DNA from: Stenotrophomonas sp. MMGLT7
Lineage (GTDB): Bacteria > Pseudomonadota > Gammaproteobacteria > Xanthomonadales > Xanthomonadaceae
NCBI RefSeq assembly: GCF_021168555.1
Contig: NZ_JAJOZS010000014.1
Coordinates: 1-49,395 of the forward strand
Length of the DNA stretch: 49,395 nt
Reading direction: 5' to 3'
Shown here: piece after piece, positions 8,161-18,340 of the stretch
How the letters are laid out: each line of letters starts with the position of its first letter
Position numbering within the stretch: the stretch's first letter is position 1
Notes under the pieces: model-generated
Databases searched by the model: none
Told to the model about the DNA's origin: nothing
The model's input: the letters and a program-made list of their open reading frames with translations, nothing else
Position numbers and translations under genes: made by a program

Positions 8161-8226
8161 GTAGAGCCGAGCTTGCTCGGCTGGAGCGTTCCCGGTGAAG
8201 CCCCAGCCGAGCAAGCCCGGCTCTAC
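8161..8226. repeat. SMAG/GTAG-type palindromic repeat inside the operon
   Basis: Begins gtagagccgagcttgctcgg and ends with the inverted arm ccgagcaagcccggctctac. This is the GTAG-headed REP family described from Stenotrophomonas. It lies between the OmpA-like gene and the DUF2894 gene and could form a stable hairpin in the shared transcript. Confidence 0.85.
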
Positions 8227-8309
8227 GGCGGCTCCCGGCACGCGGACACCGTCTCGGACAGGCTTCCCGTGCCGGTGCCGCAGCGAGGATGCGTCATCGG
8301 GGGAATCAG

Positions 8310-8969
8310 GTGAGCGACAGCGCAGCCCGCCGCAGGGCCAGGCCCGACGCACGGCACGGGCAGAACGCCGATCGTCCGGACCCGATGCGCCAGCGCATTG
8401 CCGAGGCGCTGGCATCGCGCGCGGATCGCCACGACGGCGAAGTGCGGCGCATCCTCGACCGCAGGCTGTCCGGACTGCGCGACGGCGCTGCCGCCGATCG
8501 TGAAAACGCGGCATCGACCGAATGCAAGGCCGGCACGGCGACGCCACCGCGCGAGCCCGCCCGCGGACCGCTTGGCGAGCTGCTCGAATACATCGCCAGC
8601 CACGCAGCTGCGAAGGACCCGGCGCTCGCGGCAGGCGACCCAGCCGCACCGCCCGCGTTCCCGGAACTGCCCGCGCTCGACGAGTTCCGGCAGCTCTGGT
8701 CCACCCTGCGCACAGAGAGCCAGCTGCGGCAATCGCTGCAACAGGCGCCCGCCAACGCCGGCCCGCTCAACTCGGCCACCCTCGTGCACCGCGCGATCGC
8801 GCTGATGCGCGAGCGCTCGCCCGGCTACCTGCAGCACTTCCTGTCCTACGTCGATGCGTTGGCGTGGATGGAACAGTTGGGCAGTGGCATGACGGCCAGG
8901 GAAGCGCCGCGCAACGCAAGCGGCAGGAAGCGTCCTCGCAGCAGATCGCGCAAGCCGCCCGGCGATTGA
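8310..8969 (+). CDS. DUF2894 domain-containing protein, last gene of the putative stator operon
   Basis: A 219-residue basic protein. The C-terminal half carries the DUF2894 hallmark LVHRAIALMRERSPGYLQHF followed by LSYVDALAWMEQL. The N-terminal half is low-complexity, rich in Arg, Ala and Asp, and the last 25 residues are Lys/Arg-rich. There is no signal peptide or membrane segment. I chose the GTG start at 8310 because a GGGGGAA ribosome site lies seven bases upstream; an ATG at 8289 with a poorly spaced GAGG is the alternative. Function is unknown. Its constant company with DUF3348, DUF802 and the OmpA-like gene implies a role in the same complex. It is separated from the rest by a 66-base palindromic repeat. 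Confidence 0.78.
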   Translation: MSDSAARRRARPDARHGQNADRPDPMRQRIAEALASRADRHDGEVRRILDRRLSGLRDGAAADRENAASTECKAGTATPPREPARGPLGELLEYIASHAAAKDPALAAGDPAAPPAFPELPALDEFRQLWSTLRTESQLRQSLQQAPANAGPLNSATLVHRAIALMRERSPGYLQHFLSYVDALAWMEQLGSGMTAREAPRNASGRKRPRSRSRKPPGD

Positions 8970-9068
8970 GGCGCCGGTGCCGGGCCCTGGCCCGGCGTTT
9001 GCCATCCATGCTCCACGGCCCCCATCCGCTCTTCGGGTACCTTCCCCCGCAAGCGGCAAAAGTGGACC

Positions 9069-11588
9069 TCAGGCTCCCAGTTCCTGCGCCAGGAACGGCG
9101 CGGTACGGCTACCCTTGCCTCGCGCCACCTGCCGCGGCGTACCGCTGGCCACCACCTTTCCGCCTTCCTCGCCCGCGCCCGGCCCCATGTCGATCACCCA
9201 GTCGCTGGCGGCGGCCACGCGCATGTCGTGCTCGACCACGATGACGCTGTTGCCGGCATCGACCAGCCCGTGCAACTGGCGCATCAGCGTGTCCACGTCG
9301 GCCGGGTGCAGGCCGGTGGTGGGCTCGTCGAGCACGTAGACGGTGCCGCGGCGCTGGGCGCGCTGCAGCTCGGTGGCCAGCTTGATGCGCTGCGCCTCGC
9401 CGCCGGACAGCTCGGTGGCCGGCTGGCCCAGGCGCAGGTAGCCCAGCCCGACCTCGCGCAGCACCTGCAGCGGCCGCGCCACCGCCTCGTCCTCGGCGAA
9501 GAACGCGGCGGCCTGCTCCACGGTCATGCGCAGCACCTGGGCGATGTTGTGTCCGCGCAGTTCGATCTCCAGCGTCCTGGCGTTGTAGCGGTCGCCGTGG
9601 CAGGTGGGGCACGGCGCGTAGACGCCGGGCATGAACAGCAGCTCCACGAACACCGAGCCCTCGCCCTGGCAGGTCTCGCAGCGGCCCTTGGCGACGTTGA
9701 ACGAGAAGCGGCCAGCGTCGTAACGGCGCCGGCGCGCGGCCGCGGTGGCGGCGAAGCGCTTGCGCACGTGGTCGAACAGGCCGGTGTAGGTGGCCAGGTT
9801 GGATCGCGGGGTACGGCCGATCGGCTTCTGGTCCACGCGCACCAGCCGCCGTACCTGCTGCTGGCCCTCGACGATGCGCCCCTGCGTGGTCGCCTGGGTG
9901 TCGCGCTGCAACGGGTCGGCCTCTTCCTCCGGAACTTCGCCGCGGTCGCGGCCCAGGTGCTCGTCGAGCAGGTCCACCAGCGCCTGGCTCACCAGCGAGG
10001 ACTTGCCCGAGCCGGACACGCCGGTGACCGTGGTGAACACACCCAGCGGGATGTCGACGTCCAGGTCGACGACGTTGTTGCGGGTGACCCCGCGCAGGCG
10101 CAGCCAGTGCTCCGGCGTGCGCGGCTGGCTGCGGACAGGCGCCGGCTCGCCGAACAGGTAGCGCCGGGTGGACGAGGCCTGCACGCGCTGCAGCCCGGCC
10201 GGCGCGCCGCTGTAGAGCACCTGCCCGCCCTGCTCGCCGGCGCCGGGGCCGACATCGACGATCCAGTCGGCATGGCGGATCACGTCCACCTCGTGCTCGA
10301 CCACGAACAGCGAGTTTCCCGCAGCCTTGAGCTGGTCCAGCGCGGCCAGCAGCGCCTGGGTATCGGCCGGGTGCAGGCCGGCGGACGGCTCGTCCATCAC
10401 GTACACCACCCCGAACAGCTGCGAGCGGATCTGCGTGGCCAGGCGCAGGCGCTGCAGTTCGCCGGGCGAGAGCGTCGGCGTGCCGCGCTCCAGCGACAGG
10501 TAGCCCAGGCCCAGCGCCTGTACCACCTGGATGCGCGCCAGCAGGTCCTGGGCGATGCGCTGGGCGGCGATGGCCTGCCCGGGCTGGCGCTTGTCCAGGT
10601 GCGACTTGCCCTCGGCCGCCGGCCGCAGGATCTGCGCCACCTGCGACAGCGGCCGCTGCGCCAGCTCGCCGATGTCCAGCCCTGCGAAGGTCACCGACAG
10701 CGCCTCGCGGCGCAGGCGCTTGCCGTGGCAGGTCGGGCACGACGTGCCGATCAGGTACTGCGCCACGCGCTTCTTGATCAGCGGGCTCTGGGTGGTGGCG
10801 AAGGCATGCAGCACGTAGCGGCGGGCGCTGGTGAAGGTACCCATGTAGCTGGGTTCGAGCTTGCGCCGCAGCGCCGACCTGACCTCGGCCGGGGTGAAGC
10901 CGGCATACACCGGCACCACCGGCTGCTCGTCGGTGTAGAGGATCCAGTCGCGGGTCTTCTTCGGCAGGCTGGACCAGGGCACGTCGACGTCGATGCCGAG
11001 CGTGGTGAGGATGTCGCGCTGGTTCTGCCCATGCCAGGCACCTGGCCAGGCGGCGACGGCGCGCTCGCGGATGCTCAGTGAGCGGTCCGGCACCATCGTC
11101 GCCTCGGTGGCGTCGTAGATGCGGCCCAGGCCGTGGCAGGTCGGGCAGGCCCCGGCCGGCGTGTTCGGCGAGAAGCCGTCGGCATGGATCATCGCCTGCC
11201 CCGGCGGATAGGTGCCGGCGCGCGAGTACAGCATGCGCAGCGAATTGGAGATCGTGGTGACGCTGCCCACCGACGAGCGCGTGCTCGGCGTGCCGCGCTG
11301 CTGCTGCAGCGCCACCGCCGGCGGCAGGCCCTCGATGGAATCGACATCGGCCACCCCGGCCTGGTCGATCAGGCGCCGCGCATACGGCGAGATCGAGTCC
11401 AGGTAGCGGCGCTGCGCCTCGGCGAACAGGGTGCCGAAGGCCAGCGAGGACTTGCCCGAACCGGAGACGCCGGTGAACACCACCAGCGCATCGCGCGGTA
11501 GGTCGACATCGACGTCCTTGAGGTTGTGCTCGCGCGCGCCGCGCACGCGCACGAGGCCGGAAGCGGGCTTGGCGGGCGGTTTTGGCAT
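9069..11588 (-). CDS. UvrA-like excinuclease ABC subunit A paralogue (UvrA2 type)
   Basis: An 839-residue protein with two ABC ATPase modules. The first has Walker [18 protein letters not shown] near residue 38, a zinc-finger part with [12 protein letters not shown] and CPTCHGKRL, signature [12 protein letters not shown] and Walker [17 protein letters not shown]. The second has [11 protein letters not shown], zinc ligands CETCQGEG and [10 protein letters not shown], signature [12 protein letters not shown] and Walker [17 protein letters not shown]. It is about 100 residues shorter than the housekeeping UvrA, and the UvrB-binding insert appears reduced, as in UvrA2 proteins linked to tolerance of DNA-binding drugs. 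The first signature has Pro in place of the first Gly. An ATG at 11621 with a GGGG site is a possible start 11 residues upstream. The gene stands alone. Confidence 0.85.
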   Translation of the reverse strand: MPKPPAKPASGLVRVRGAREHNLKDVDVDLPRDALVVFTGVSGSGKSSLAFGTLFAEAQRRYLDSISPYARRLIDQAGVADVDSIEGLPPAVALQQQRGTPSTRSSVGSVTTISNSLRMLYSRAGTYPPGQAMIHADGFSPNTPAGACPTCHGLGRIYDATEATMVPDRSLSIRERAVAAWPGAWHGQNQRDILTTLGIDVDVPWSSLPKKTRDWILYTDEQPVVPVYAGFTPAEVRSALRRKLEPSYMGTFTSARRYVLHAFATTQSPLIKKRVAQYLIGTSCPTCHGKRLRREALSVTFAGLDIGELAQRPLSQVAQILRPAAEGKSHLDKRQPGQAIAAQRIAQDLLARIQVVQALGLGYLSLERGTPTLSPGELQRLRLATQIRSQLFGVVYVMDEPSAGLHPADTQALLAALDQLKAAGNSLFVVEHEVDVIRHADWIVDVGPGAGEQGGQVLYSGAPAGLQRVQASSTRRYLFGEPAPVRSQPRTPEHWLRLRGVTRNNVVDLDVDIPLGVFTTVTGVSGSGKSSLVSQALVDLLDEHLGRDRGEVPEEEADPLQRDTQATTQGRIVEGQQQVRRLVRVDQKPIGRTPRSNLATYTGLFDHVRKRFAATAAARRRRYDAGRFSFNVAKGRCETCQGEGSVFVELLFMPGVYAPCPTCHGDRYNARTLEIELRGHNIAQVLRMTVEQAAAFFAEDEAVARPLQVLREVGLGYLRLGQPATELSGGEAQRIKLATELQRAQRRGTVYVLDEPTTGLHPADVDTLMRQLHGLVDAGNSVIVVEHDMRVAAASDWVIDMGPGAGEEGGKVVASGTPRQVARGKGSRTAPFLAQELGA

Positions 11589-11789
11589 GTTCGGCGTCTT
11601 GCGTGCGGGGGAATCGCACATTATCGACCCCATGGTGGATGCCACGTGGGGATGAGGCGACGGGAACACAGGTGCGGCGCATCTCGAACCTGCGGGCGCG
11701 GCAATCCGAAAGGCTTCCGGCGCGACGTCCGCTCCATCCTTCGAGCAGGCGACCGGCGCGCACAGCCAGCGGGGAATCGGCGAGCGTTC

Positions 11790-12116
11790 CCCCGCGCAAG
11801 CGGGAGCCCGCGGACGTTGCCGCGATCGGCCCGACGGTTCCCGTATCGCCGGTTGCACGAGGGATGGCGAGAAGCAAGGTTCAACGCGTGGCCCGAAGGC
11901 CGAAGGCCACTCCCGAGGTTGCAGGGCTGCAATCACGCGGCGGACCCGTGTCCCGGGTGAGTTGCGCCTACCCGGGCCACGCCGCTGAACACGTCTTCCC
12001 CGCGCAGGCGGGGACCCAGCGACTCCCACAGCGACACCAACCCACTGTGAGACCACCCGGGTATTCCATCGTTCAAGGCACAGGCACTGGGTTCCCGCCA
12101 GCGCGGGGAAGACGCG
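11790..12116. repeat. Spacer with inverted copies of a CCCCGCGCAGGCGGGG-type repeat
   Basis: The 579 bases between the UvrA-like and AlkB genes hold no convincing gene. At 11990-12027 lies cttccccgcgcaggcgggga followed by cccagcgactcc; at 12086-12116 a related copy lies in the opposite orientation (gggttcccgccagcgcgggg); a degenerate copy is near 11790. Each forms a short hairpin. A third copy is at 12905. Short frames here encode only the translated repeat (SLGPRLRG or VPAQAGTQR), a known sign of such elements. Confidence 0.7.
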
Positions 12117-12167
12117 CAAGCTCCAGTGCGCATCGTCCAAAGATCCAACCGGCCCGCCAGTGCCGAG

Positions 12168-12737
12168 TTACGGCCGCACCCGGAACACCACGCTCATCCG
12201 TGGCCCCACCGCTCTGACGGTCTTGGGAATGCCGTGCTCGTGGGTGAGCTGGCTGGCGTGGCTCATCACCAGCAGGCTTCCCGGCTGCAGGTCGATGGCG
12301 ATGCGGCCGCCACCCGTCTTGGCACGGATGTTCATGCGCCGGGGAGCACCCAGCGAGACCAGTGCGATCGGATGAGCGGGCCGCAGCGTGTGCAGCTTGT
12401 CGCTGTGCATCGCCACGCTGTCGCGGCCATCGCGGTAGAGGTTGAGGCCGACGGCGTTGTACGGCGCCGGCACCCGGCCCTGTACCAGGTCATGCAGCGC
12501 GGCGAGCGGCAACGCCGGCGGCAATGCATCGAGGCGGTAGGCCGCCAGCAGCCGCGGCACATCGACGATGCGGTCGTACATGGGCCGCTGCAGATGCTGC
12601 CAGTCGGCCCCATCGCGCAGGACCTCGAACCAGGACTGGGCGGTGGCGGCATCGACCACCTGCGGCCAGTAGCGGATGCCGCCTTCGGCATCGTCCACCA
12701 GCACGCGGGGGGCATCGACCGGCGCGAATAGATCCAT
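12168..12737 (-). CDS. Alpha-ketoglutarate-dependent dioxygenase, AlkB family
   Basis: A 189-residue protein of the Fe(II)/2-oxoglutarate AlkB family, which repairs alkylated bases by oxidative demethylation. The iron ligands are visible: the H and D of AMHSDK near residue 115 and the distal His in QLTHEHGIPK near 170. The 2-oxoglutarate-binding Arg is in PRMSVVFRVRP at the end. NLYRDGRDSVAMHSDK and the SLG strand are typical of the AlkB2/ALKBH2-like branch. The start at 12737 (MDLFAP) is chosen because family similarity begins there; a longer frame of 15 residues is not supported. No neighbouring ada or alkA gene is present. Close to the UvrA paralogue, it makes a loose DNA-damage pair. Confidence 0.88.
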   Translation of the reverse strand: MDLFAPVDAPRVLVDDAEGGIRYWPQVVDAATAQSWFEVLRDGADWQHLQRPMYDRIVDVPRLLAAYRLDALPPALPLAALHDLVQGRVPAPYNAVGLNLYRDGRDSVAMHSDKLHTLRPAHPIALVSLGAPRRMNIRAKTGGGRIAIDLQPGSLLVMSHASQLTHEHGIPKTVRAVGPRMSVVFRVRP

Positions 12738-13101
12738 GCAGCGTATATGCGGACAGGTGCCGTCGCGTGCAGCCCCCGCCACGACAGGTCTTCAGGCACT
12801 GTTCGCGTTGGGATCCGCACAGCGCGCGAAGGCGGCCCGTGCCGGAGAACCATCCAGGAAAAACGTCCTGGGACAGATGCCTCACCCGCATGGGTGGCCA
12901 ACATCCCTGATCGTCGTCCCCGCGCAGGCGGGGACCCAGCGACTTGAGCTGAGCCATGAAGGCACTGGACGTGACAACCATTCGATCGCCGAAAGACACT
13001 CCCGTCTGCGCGAGGACGACCGTTGTATCAGTCGCTCCAATGCCCCTGGCCGCCGCAAGGCCGCAGCGCGACAGGAAGCGTGCAGTGCGCTGCAGCAGCC
13101 C
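12738..13101. other. Intergenic stretch without a gene, containing one palindromic repeat
   Basis: No gene is supported here. At 12905-12942 is a copy of the repeat gtccccgcgcaggcggggac followed by ccagcgactt, the same family as in the spacer downstream. The rest shows no hairpin, promoter or conserved frame that I can recognise. Confidence 0.6.
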
Positions 13102-13533
13102 TCAGGACTTCGGCTTCCACTCGCGGTCGAAGCACTGGCGTCCTGCGCCGTGGCTCCATTCGTCATCGATCCGCGGCCACTGATCGTCCTGGGTCTGCGC
13201 GGTATCCCTGGCGAACGTGGCACATAGGCGGTAGCCGCGCTCGCCGGTGACCTGGTAGCCGTAGGACGAGCCATCCAGCGGGTCGCCGGTCGGGACGGAC
13301 ATGCCCGGCTGGTGCGCCACCGCCGCCAGGTCCGGCGGCAACGCGCCGCTGCGGTTGGCCGCGCTCTCCAGCAGGCGGGCAATGCGCTGCAGGTCGGCCA
13401 CGCGCTTCTGGTCCAGCTTCAGCTGGCGCTGCGTCGAAGGCGGCCCCATCACCGCGACGGCAGCGGCCAGCGTGGTCACCACCACCACGCTGGCGGCGAT
13501 CGCCAGCCATTGCCCGCCGCGCAGGCTGCTCAC
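13102..13533 (-). CDS. Hypothetical membrane-anchored protein
   Basis: A 143-residue protein with one membrane helix near the N-terminus (about 9-29, WLAIAASVVVVTTLAAAVAV) and a mostly polar remainder with LDQKRVADLQRIARLLE and later GYQVTGERGYRLCATF. The second half resembles the small domain found downstream of DUF5671 proteins, where YxV...YrLCAtF is conserved, but no function is known. It starts with GTG and overlaps the stop of the DUF5671 gene by four bases (GTGA), so the two are translationally coupled and probably form a membrane complex. A role as a sensor or assembly partner would be guesswork. Confidence 0.65.
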   Translation of the reverse strand: MSSLRGGQWLAIAASVVVVTTLAAAVAVMGPPSTQRQLKLDQKRVADLQRIARLLESAANRSGALPPDLAAVAHQPGMSVPTGDPLDGSSYGYQVTGERGYRLCATFARDTAQTQDDQWPRIDDEWSHGAGRQCFDREWKPKS

Positions 13534-14174
13534 GGTTCCTTCTCCTCGCGGCGCAGGTCGCTCAGGTAATAGCCGAAGATGCTGCCGGCGATCGCCGCCA
13601 CCACCAGCACCTTGAGCACGAAGCGCAGCGTCAGCTCGCCGCCGAGCACGTTGTAGACCAGCGTGATCATGTCGCAGATCAGCACCAGCGCGGCAACGAA
13701 CAGCGTCAGGTAGGTCAGCCAGCGGCGCACTGCCGACAGGCGCTTGACCGGATTGCGCGCCAGCTCGCGGCCCAGATAGTGCGCCACGAACAGGAACACC
13801 GGGAAGGCGATGATCACCGAGGCAGCGGACCAGCGCATGGTCGACCCCAGCCGCATCGCCCGGTAGCCGCTGTCGGCGGGATCGGGCCAGGCGTGGTCGA
13901 CCAGCGCGAACAGCAGGCTGCCCAAGTGGTAGGCGCTGACGTACAGGGTAGCGAACAGCACCAGATAGAGGAACGCCTCGCGCGCGGACAGGTAGGGCCG
14001 CGGCCTGGGCACCGGCACAGGGAACTCGATATCCGCGTAGGCGGACAACGCATTGCGTGCCTGTTCCGGCGGCCAGCCCGCGGCGGCGAGCGCGGTGGCG
14101 ATGGCATCGCGGGAAACACCCCTGCCCAGCGCCTCGCGGACGAATGCTTCCAGATCCTGCGTGCCTGCTGCCAT
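13530..14174 (-). CDS. DUF5671 domain membrane protein
   Basis: A 214-residue protein. The first 50 residues form a soluble helical motif (LEAFVREALGRGVSRDAIATAL, a UBA-like or short helical bundle with AGWPPEQARNAL). Then four to five hydrophobic helices follow, starting FLYLVLFATLYVSAYHLGSL, which match the DUF5671 layout. The start at 14174 has an AGGGAG site seven bases upstream; upstream in-frame codons run through a repeat and are rejected. It is co-transcribed with the small membrane-anchored gene that follows. No activity is known for DUF5671. Confidence 0.72.
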   Translation of the reverse strand: MAAGTQDLEAFVREALGRGVSRDAIATALAAAGWPPEQARNALSAYADIEFPVPVPRPRPYLSAREAFLYLVLFATLYVSAYHLGSLLFALVDHAWPDPADSGYRAMRLGSTMRWSAASVIIAFPVFLFVAHYLGRELARNPVKRLSAVRRWLTYLTLFVAALVLICDMITLVYNVLGGELTLRFVLKVLVVAAIAGSIFGYYLSDLRREEKEP

Positions 14175-14217
14175 CCGGTGCTCCCTGTCCATGTTCGGTG
14201 CGGGGAATTTAGCAGAG

Positions 14218-14350
14218 ACTGCCCAAACCCCTCCCCTTGCGAAGCAGGGGGGAGGCTGGCAGGGGGTTGGTTCAGGTCGCAGCAGCGCCAGAAGTACCAG
14301 AAGCCCCCCTCCCCAGCCCTCCCCTGTGCGCTGCGCACACAGGGGAGGGG
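14218..14350. repeat. Intergenic C/G-rich repeat with hairpins
   Basis: Contains cccctccccttgcgaagcag with its inverted partner, then a long hairpin ccctcccctgtgcgc / gcgcacacaggggaggg (14318-14349). Such elements are common between genes in xanthomonads. It lies in the 285-base spacer between purA and the DUF5671 gene, both on the minus strand. Confidence 0.55.
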
Positions 14351-14413
14351 CCAAGGGCTGCGCCTTGGCTACCCAACTCGAAAGTATCGCGCCCCTTCGG
14401 CAAAACGCGAACG

Positions 14414-14430
14414 GCCCGGCAATGCCGGGC
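14414..14430 (-). terminator. Possible purA terminator
   Basis: Hairpin gcccggc-aat-gccgggc about 30 bases past the purA stop. On the minus strand it is followed by gttcgcgtttt, a weak T-run. Confidence 0.4.
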
Positions 14431-14459
14431 CGCTGGGGGAGCCATCCAGATACGGCCGC

Positions 14460-15938
<1,479 letters not shown>

Positions 15939-16017
15939 TTAGGGGCACGGGAACCACCCCTGCCCGTTCAGCCGCGGCGCGAGGCGAGGTGACGACCGAC
16001 GTCACAAGAGGGGGGCG

Positions 16018-16162
16018 GCCCCGCTCCCTTCTCCCACTTGCGGGGGAAGGTCCCCGGAGGGCGGACCGGGGCCGCCTGGAGCATGGGAAAGCCACAGCAG
16101 AAGCCCCCTCATCCGGCGCTGCGCGCCACTTTCTCCCGCAAGCGGGAGAAGGAAGCACCATC
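16018..16162. repeat. Intergenic repeat between hflC and purA
   Basis: Two related hairpin-forming motifs, cttctcccacttgcggggga near 16029 and cttctcccgcaagcgggaga near 16130, separated by a C/G-rich stretch. This is a common xanthomonad intergenic element. The 456 bases between hflC and purA hold this repeat, a terminator and presumably the purA promoter, but no gene. Confidence 0.55.
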
Positions 16163-16208
16163 GCGTTACGCGACGAAGAGGCGCCGCCGCAGGACGGGCA
16201 ACCGCCCG

Positions 16209-17072
16209 TCAGCGATCGCTCTTGAGGTACTGCAGGAACGGATCGTTCTTGTCGAGCACGATCACGCCGTTGCCGTCGGTCATGGAGCCGCGGTAGGCCT
16301 CCAGGCTGCGATAGAAGGCATAGAACGCCGGATCGGCCGAAGCGGCAGCACCATAGATGCTGGCCGCCTGGGCATCGCCCTCGCCGCGCAGGCGCTGGGC
16401 ATCGCGCTCGGCGGTGGCGACGATGACGGTGCTCTCGCGGTCGGCCTCGGCACGGATGGTCAGCGACTGCTCCTCGCCCTCGGCGCGCAGCTTGCTGGCT
16501 TCCTGCTTGCGCTGGGCGCGCATGCGCTCGTAGACGTCGGTGATCACCTGGCTGTCGGTCGGCAGGTCGATCTGCTTGATGCGCAGGTCGGTGATCTGCA
16601 TGCCCAGGCCCTTGATCGCGGCGTTGATGGTATTGAGCTGGCCGGAGATCAGCTCAGTGCGGTCGCCGGAAACCAGCTGCTGCAGCGTGCGCGAGTTGAT
16701 CTGGTTGCGCAGCGAGTCGGTGATGATCGGCGCCAGCCGCGCATCGGCCACGCGCTCGTCGCCGCCGGTGGCGCGGTAGAAGGCGCGCACGTCGGAGATG
16801 TAGCCGATGGCGAAGAAGTCGACGCTCACGTCCTTCTGCTCGGCGGTGAAATAGCGCGCCGCAGCGGTATCGAGCACCTTGAAGCGGCGGTCGAACACGC
16901 GCACCGTCTCCACCAGCGGCACCTTGAAGTGCAGACCCGGCTTGATGTCGGCGCGCACCACGCGGCCGAGGTTGAGGACCATCGCGGTCTGGTCCTCGCG
17001 CACCACGTAGACCGAGCCGAGCAGACCCAGCAGCACGATCACGATCGCGCCCACCCATATGGAAGTCTTCAT
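16209..17072 (-). CDS. hflC: Protease modulator HflC
   Basis: A 287-residue SPFH/prohibitin-domain protein. A single membrane anchor lies at about 5-24 (WVGAIVIVLLGLLGSVYVV), followed by the conserved QTAMVLNLGRVV and the SPFH domain, then a charged helical tail (VYERMRAQRKQEASKLRAEG). With HflK it forms a large periplasmic cage around the FtsH protease and modulates its access to membrane substrates. Its ATG overlaps the hflK stop codon by four bases (ATGA), the usual operon arrangement. Length matches the family. Confidence 0.96.
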   Translation of the reverse strand: MKTSIWVGAIVIVLLGLLGSVYVVREDQTAMVLNLGRVVRADIKPGLHFKVPLVETVRVFDRRFKVLDTAAARYFTAEQKDVSVDFFAIGYISDVRAFYRATGGDERVADARLAPIITDSLRNQINSRTLQQLVSGDRTELISGQLNTINAAIKGLGMQITDLRIKQIDLPTDSQVITDVYERMRAQRKQEASKLRAEGEEQSLTIRAEADRESTVIVATAERDAQRLRGEGDAQAASIYGAAASADPAFYAFYRSLEAYRGSMTDGNGVIVLDKNDPFLQYLKSDR

Positions 17073-18199
17073 CGCTGTGTCTCCTCACGTCCTGCCGGGC
17101 GCGGCCCGCGCTCGGGGTTGCGGATGGGCTCGGCCGAGGTGCCGTCCTGCAGCGCCGGCAGCAGCGAGCCCTGCGGTAGCGGCAACTGCGGATTGCTGGA
17201 GGAACCGCCGCGCGCGGCATCGGCCGGCATCGGCACGTAGATCAGCTGGCGGCCGTCGCCGCCGATGACCTTGCGGTTCTCGGCCAGCACCTGCTGCACG
17301 GTCTCCAGCCACAGCCGCTTGCGGGTGACCTCGGGGGTGTTCTTGTACTGCTGCTGCAGCAGGCTGAAGCGCTCGGAATCACCGTTGGCACGGGCGATCG
17401 CCGCTTCCTTGTAGCCCTCGGCCACGGTGCGGGTGCGCGCGGCCTGGCCGCGGGCCTCGGGCACGATCTTGGCGGCGTAGGCCTGGGCCTCGTTGATCAG
17501 CCGCTCCTTGACCTGCTGGGCGCCGTTGACCTCGTCGAAGGCCGGCTTGACCTCTTCCGGCGGACGCGCGTCGGGCAGGGTCACGCCGGTGACCACCAGG
17601 CCGGTGCGGTAGGCGGTCAGCGAGGCCTGCAGCCGCTCCTTGGCGGCGGTGGCCAGCGGGCCGCGGTTGTTGAGCACGGTGTTCAGGTCCGAGCGGCCCA
17701 CCTGCTCGCGCACCGCGCTCTGCGCGGCCTGCTGCAGCACCTGGTCGGCGTCGCGCGAGCCGAACACGTACATGCGCGGGTCGTCGATGCGGTACTGCAC
17801 GTTGAGCGCGACGTTGACGATGTTCTCGTCGCGGGTCAGCACCGGCACCTGGTTGGAGAAGGTCTTGATCTCGGTGGCGTTGACCTTGCGCACCGACTCG
17901 ATCGGCCACGGCAGCTTGAAGTTGGGACCCGGCTGCAGGATGCGCGAGAACTGGCCGAAGCGCAGCACCACGCCGCGCTGCTGCTCGCCGATCAGCTGGA
18001 AGCTGGAGAACAGCAGCAACAGCACCACCGCGACCGCGACCCAGCGGCCGATGCCGCCATCGATCAGGTCCTTCAGCGGCCCCGGCAGGTTGCCCCAGCC
18101 GCCTCCATTGCCACTACCGCCGCCACGCGGCCTCCAAGGGCTTCGCCCGTTGTCCTCCGGGCCGTTTCCGCCCTTGTTGCCGGGTGTGTTCCAGGCCAT
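17069..18199 (-). CDS. hflK: FtsH protease activity modulator HflK
   Basis: A 376-residue partner of HflC. The N-terminus is Gly/Asn/Pro-rich (MAWNTPGNKGGNGPEDN, then a poly-Gly stretch), the membrane helix is at about 58-76 (WVAVAVVLLLLFSSF), and the SPFH domain follows with GVVLRFGQFSRILQPGPNFK. DGRQLIYVPM near residue 326 is typical for HflK. The start at 18199 is preferred over one four codons upstream because GGGAG lies six bases upstream and family members begin MAWN. First gene of the hflKC pair; divergent from the YhdH-type reductase. Confidence 0.96.
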   Translation of the reverse strand: MAWNTPGNKGGNGPEDNGRSPWRPRGGGSGNGGGWGNLPGPLKDLIDGGIGRWVAVAVVLLLLFSSFQLIGEQQRGVVLRFGQFSRILQPGPNFKLPWPIESVRKVNATEIKTFSNQVPVLTRDENIVNVALNVQYRIDDPRMYVFGSRDADQVLQQAAQSAVREQVGRSDLNTVLNNRGPLATAAKERLQASLTAYRTGLVVTGVTLPDARPPEEVKPAFDEVNGAQQVKERLINEAQAYAAKIVPEARGQAARTRTVAEGYKEAAIARANGDSERFSLLQQQYKNTPEVTRKRLWLETVQQVLAENRKVIGGDGRQLIYVPMPADAARGGSSSNPQLPLPQGSLLPALQDGTSAEPIRNPERGPRPAGREETQR

Positions 18200-18340
18200 G
18201 CACGCTCCCAATCGAAGGCCGTCGACGGGGCGATTCCCGCCGGCTGGGCCAAAAGTCCGCCGCTGATTCTACAAGATGGGGCAGACCCGTCGTTTCCAAA
18301 GGGCTATCTTCGTGCCGATCGATCCGGTGGAGGACACATC

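Noticed and set aside
4620-8969. A complete Zorya defence system
   Set aside because: Only ZorA/ZorB-like architecture is seen. No ZorC, ZorD helicase or ZorE nuclease gene lies in the operon or its neighbours.
11933-12148. Small frame with SLGPRLRG-type peptide
   Set aside because: It is only the translation of a dispersed non-coding repeat.
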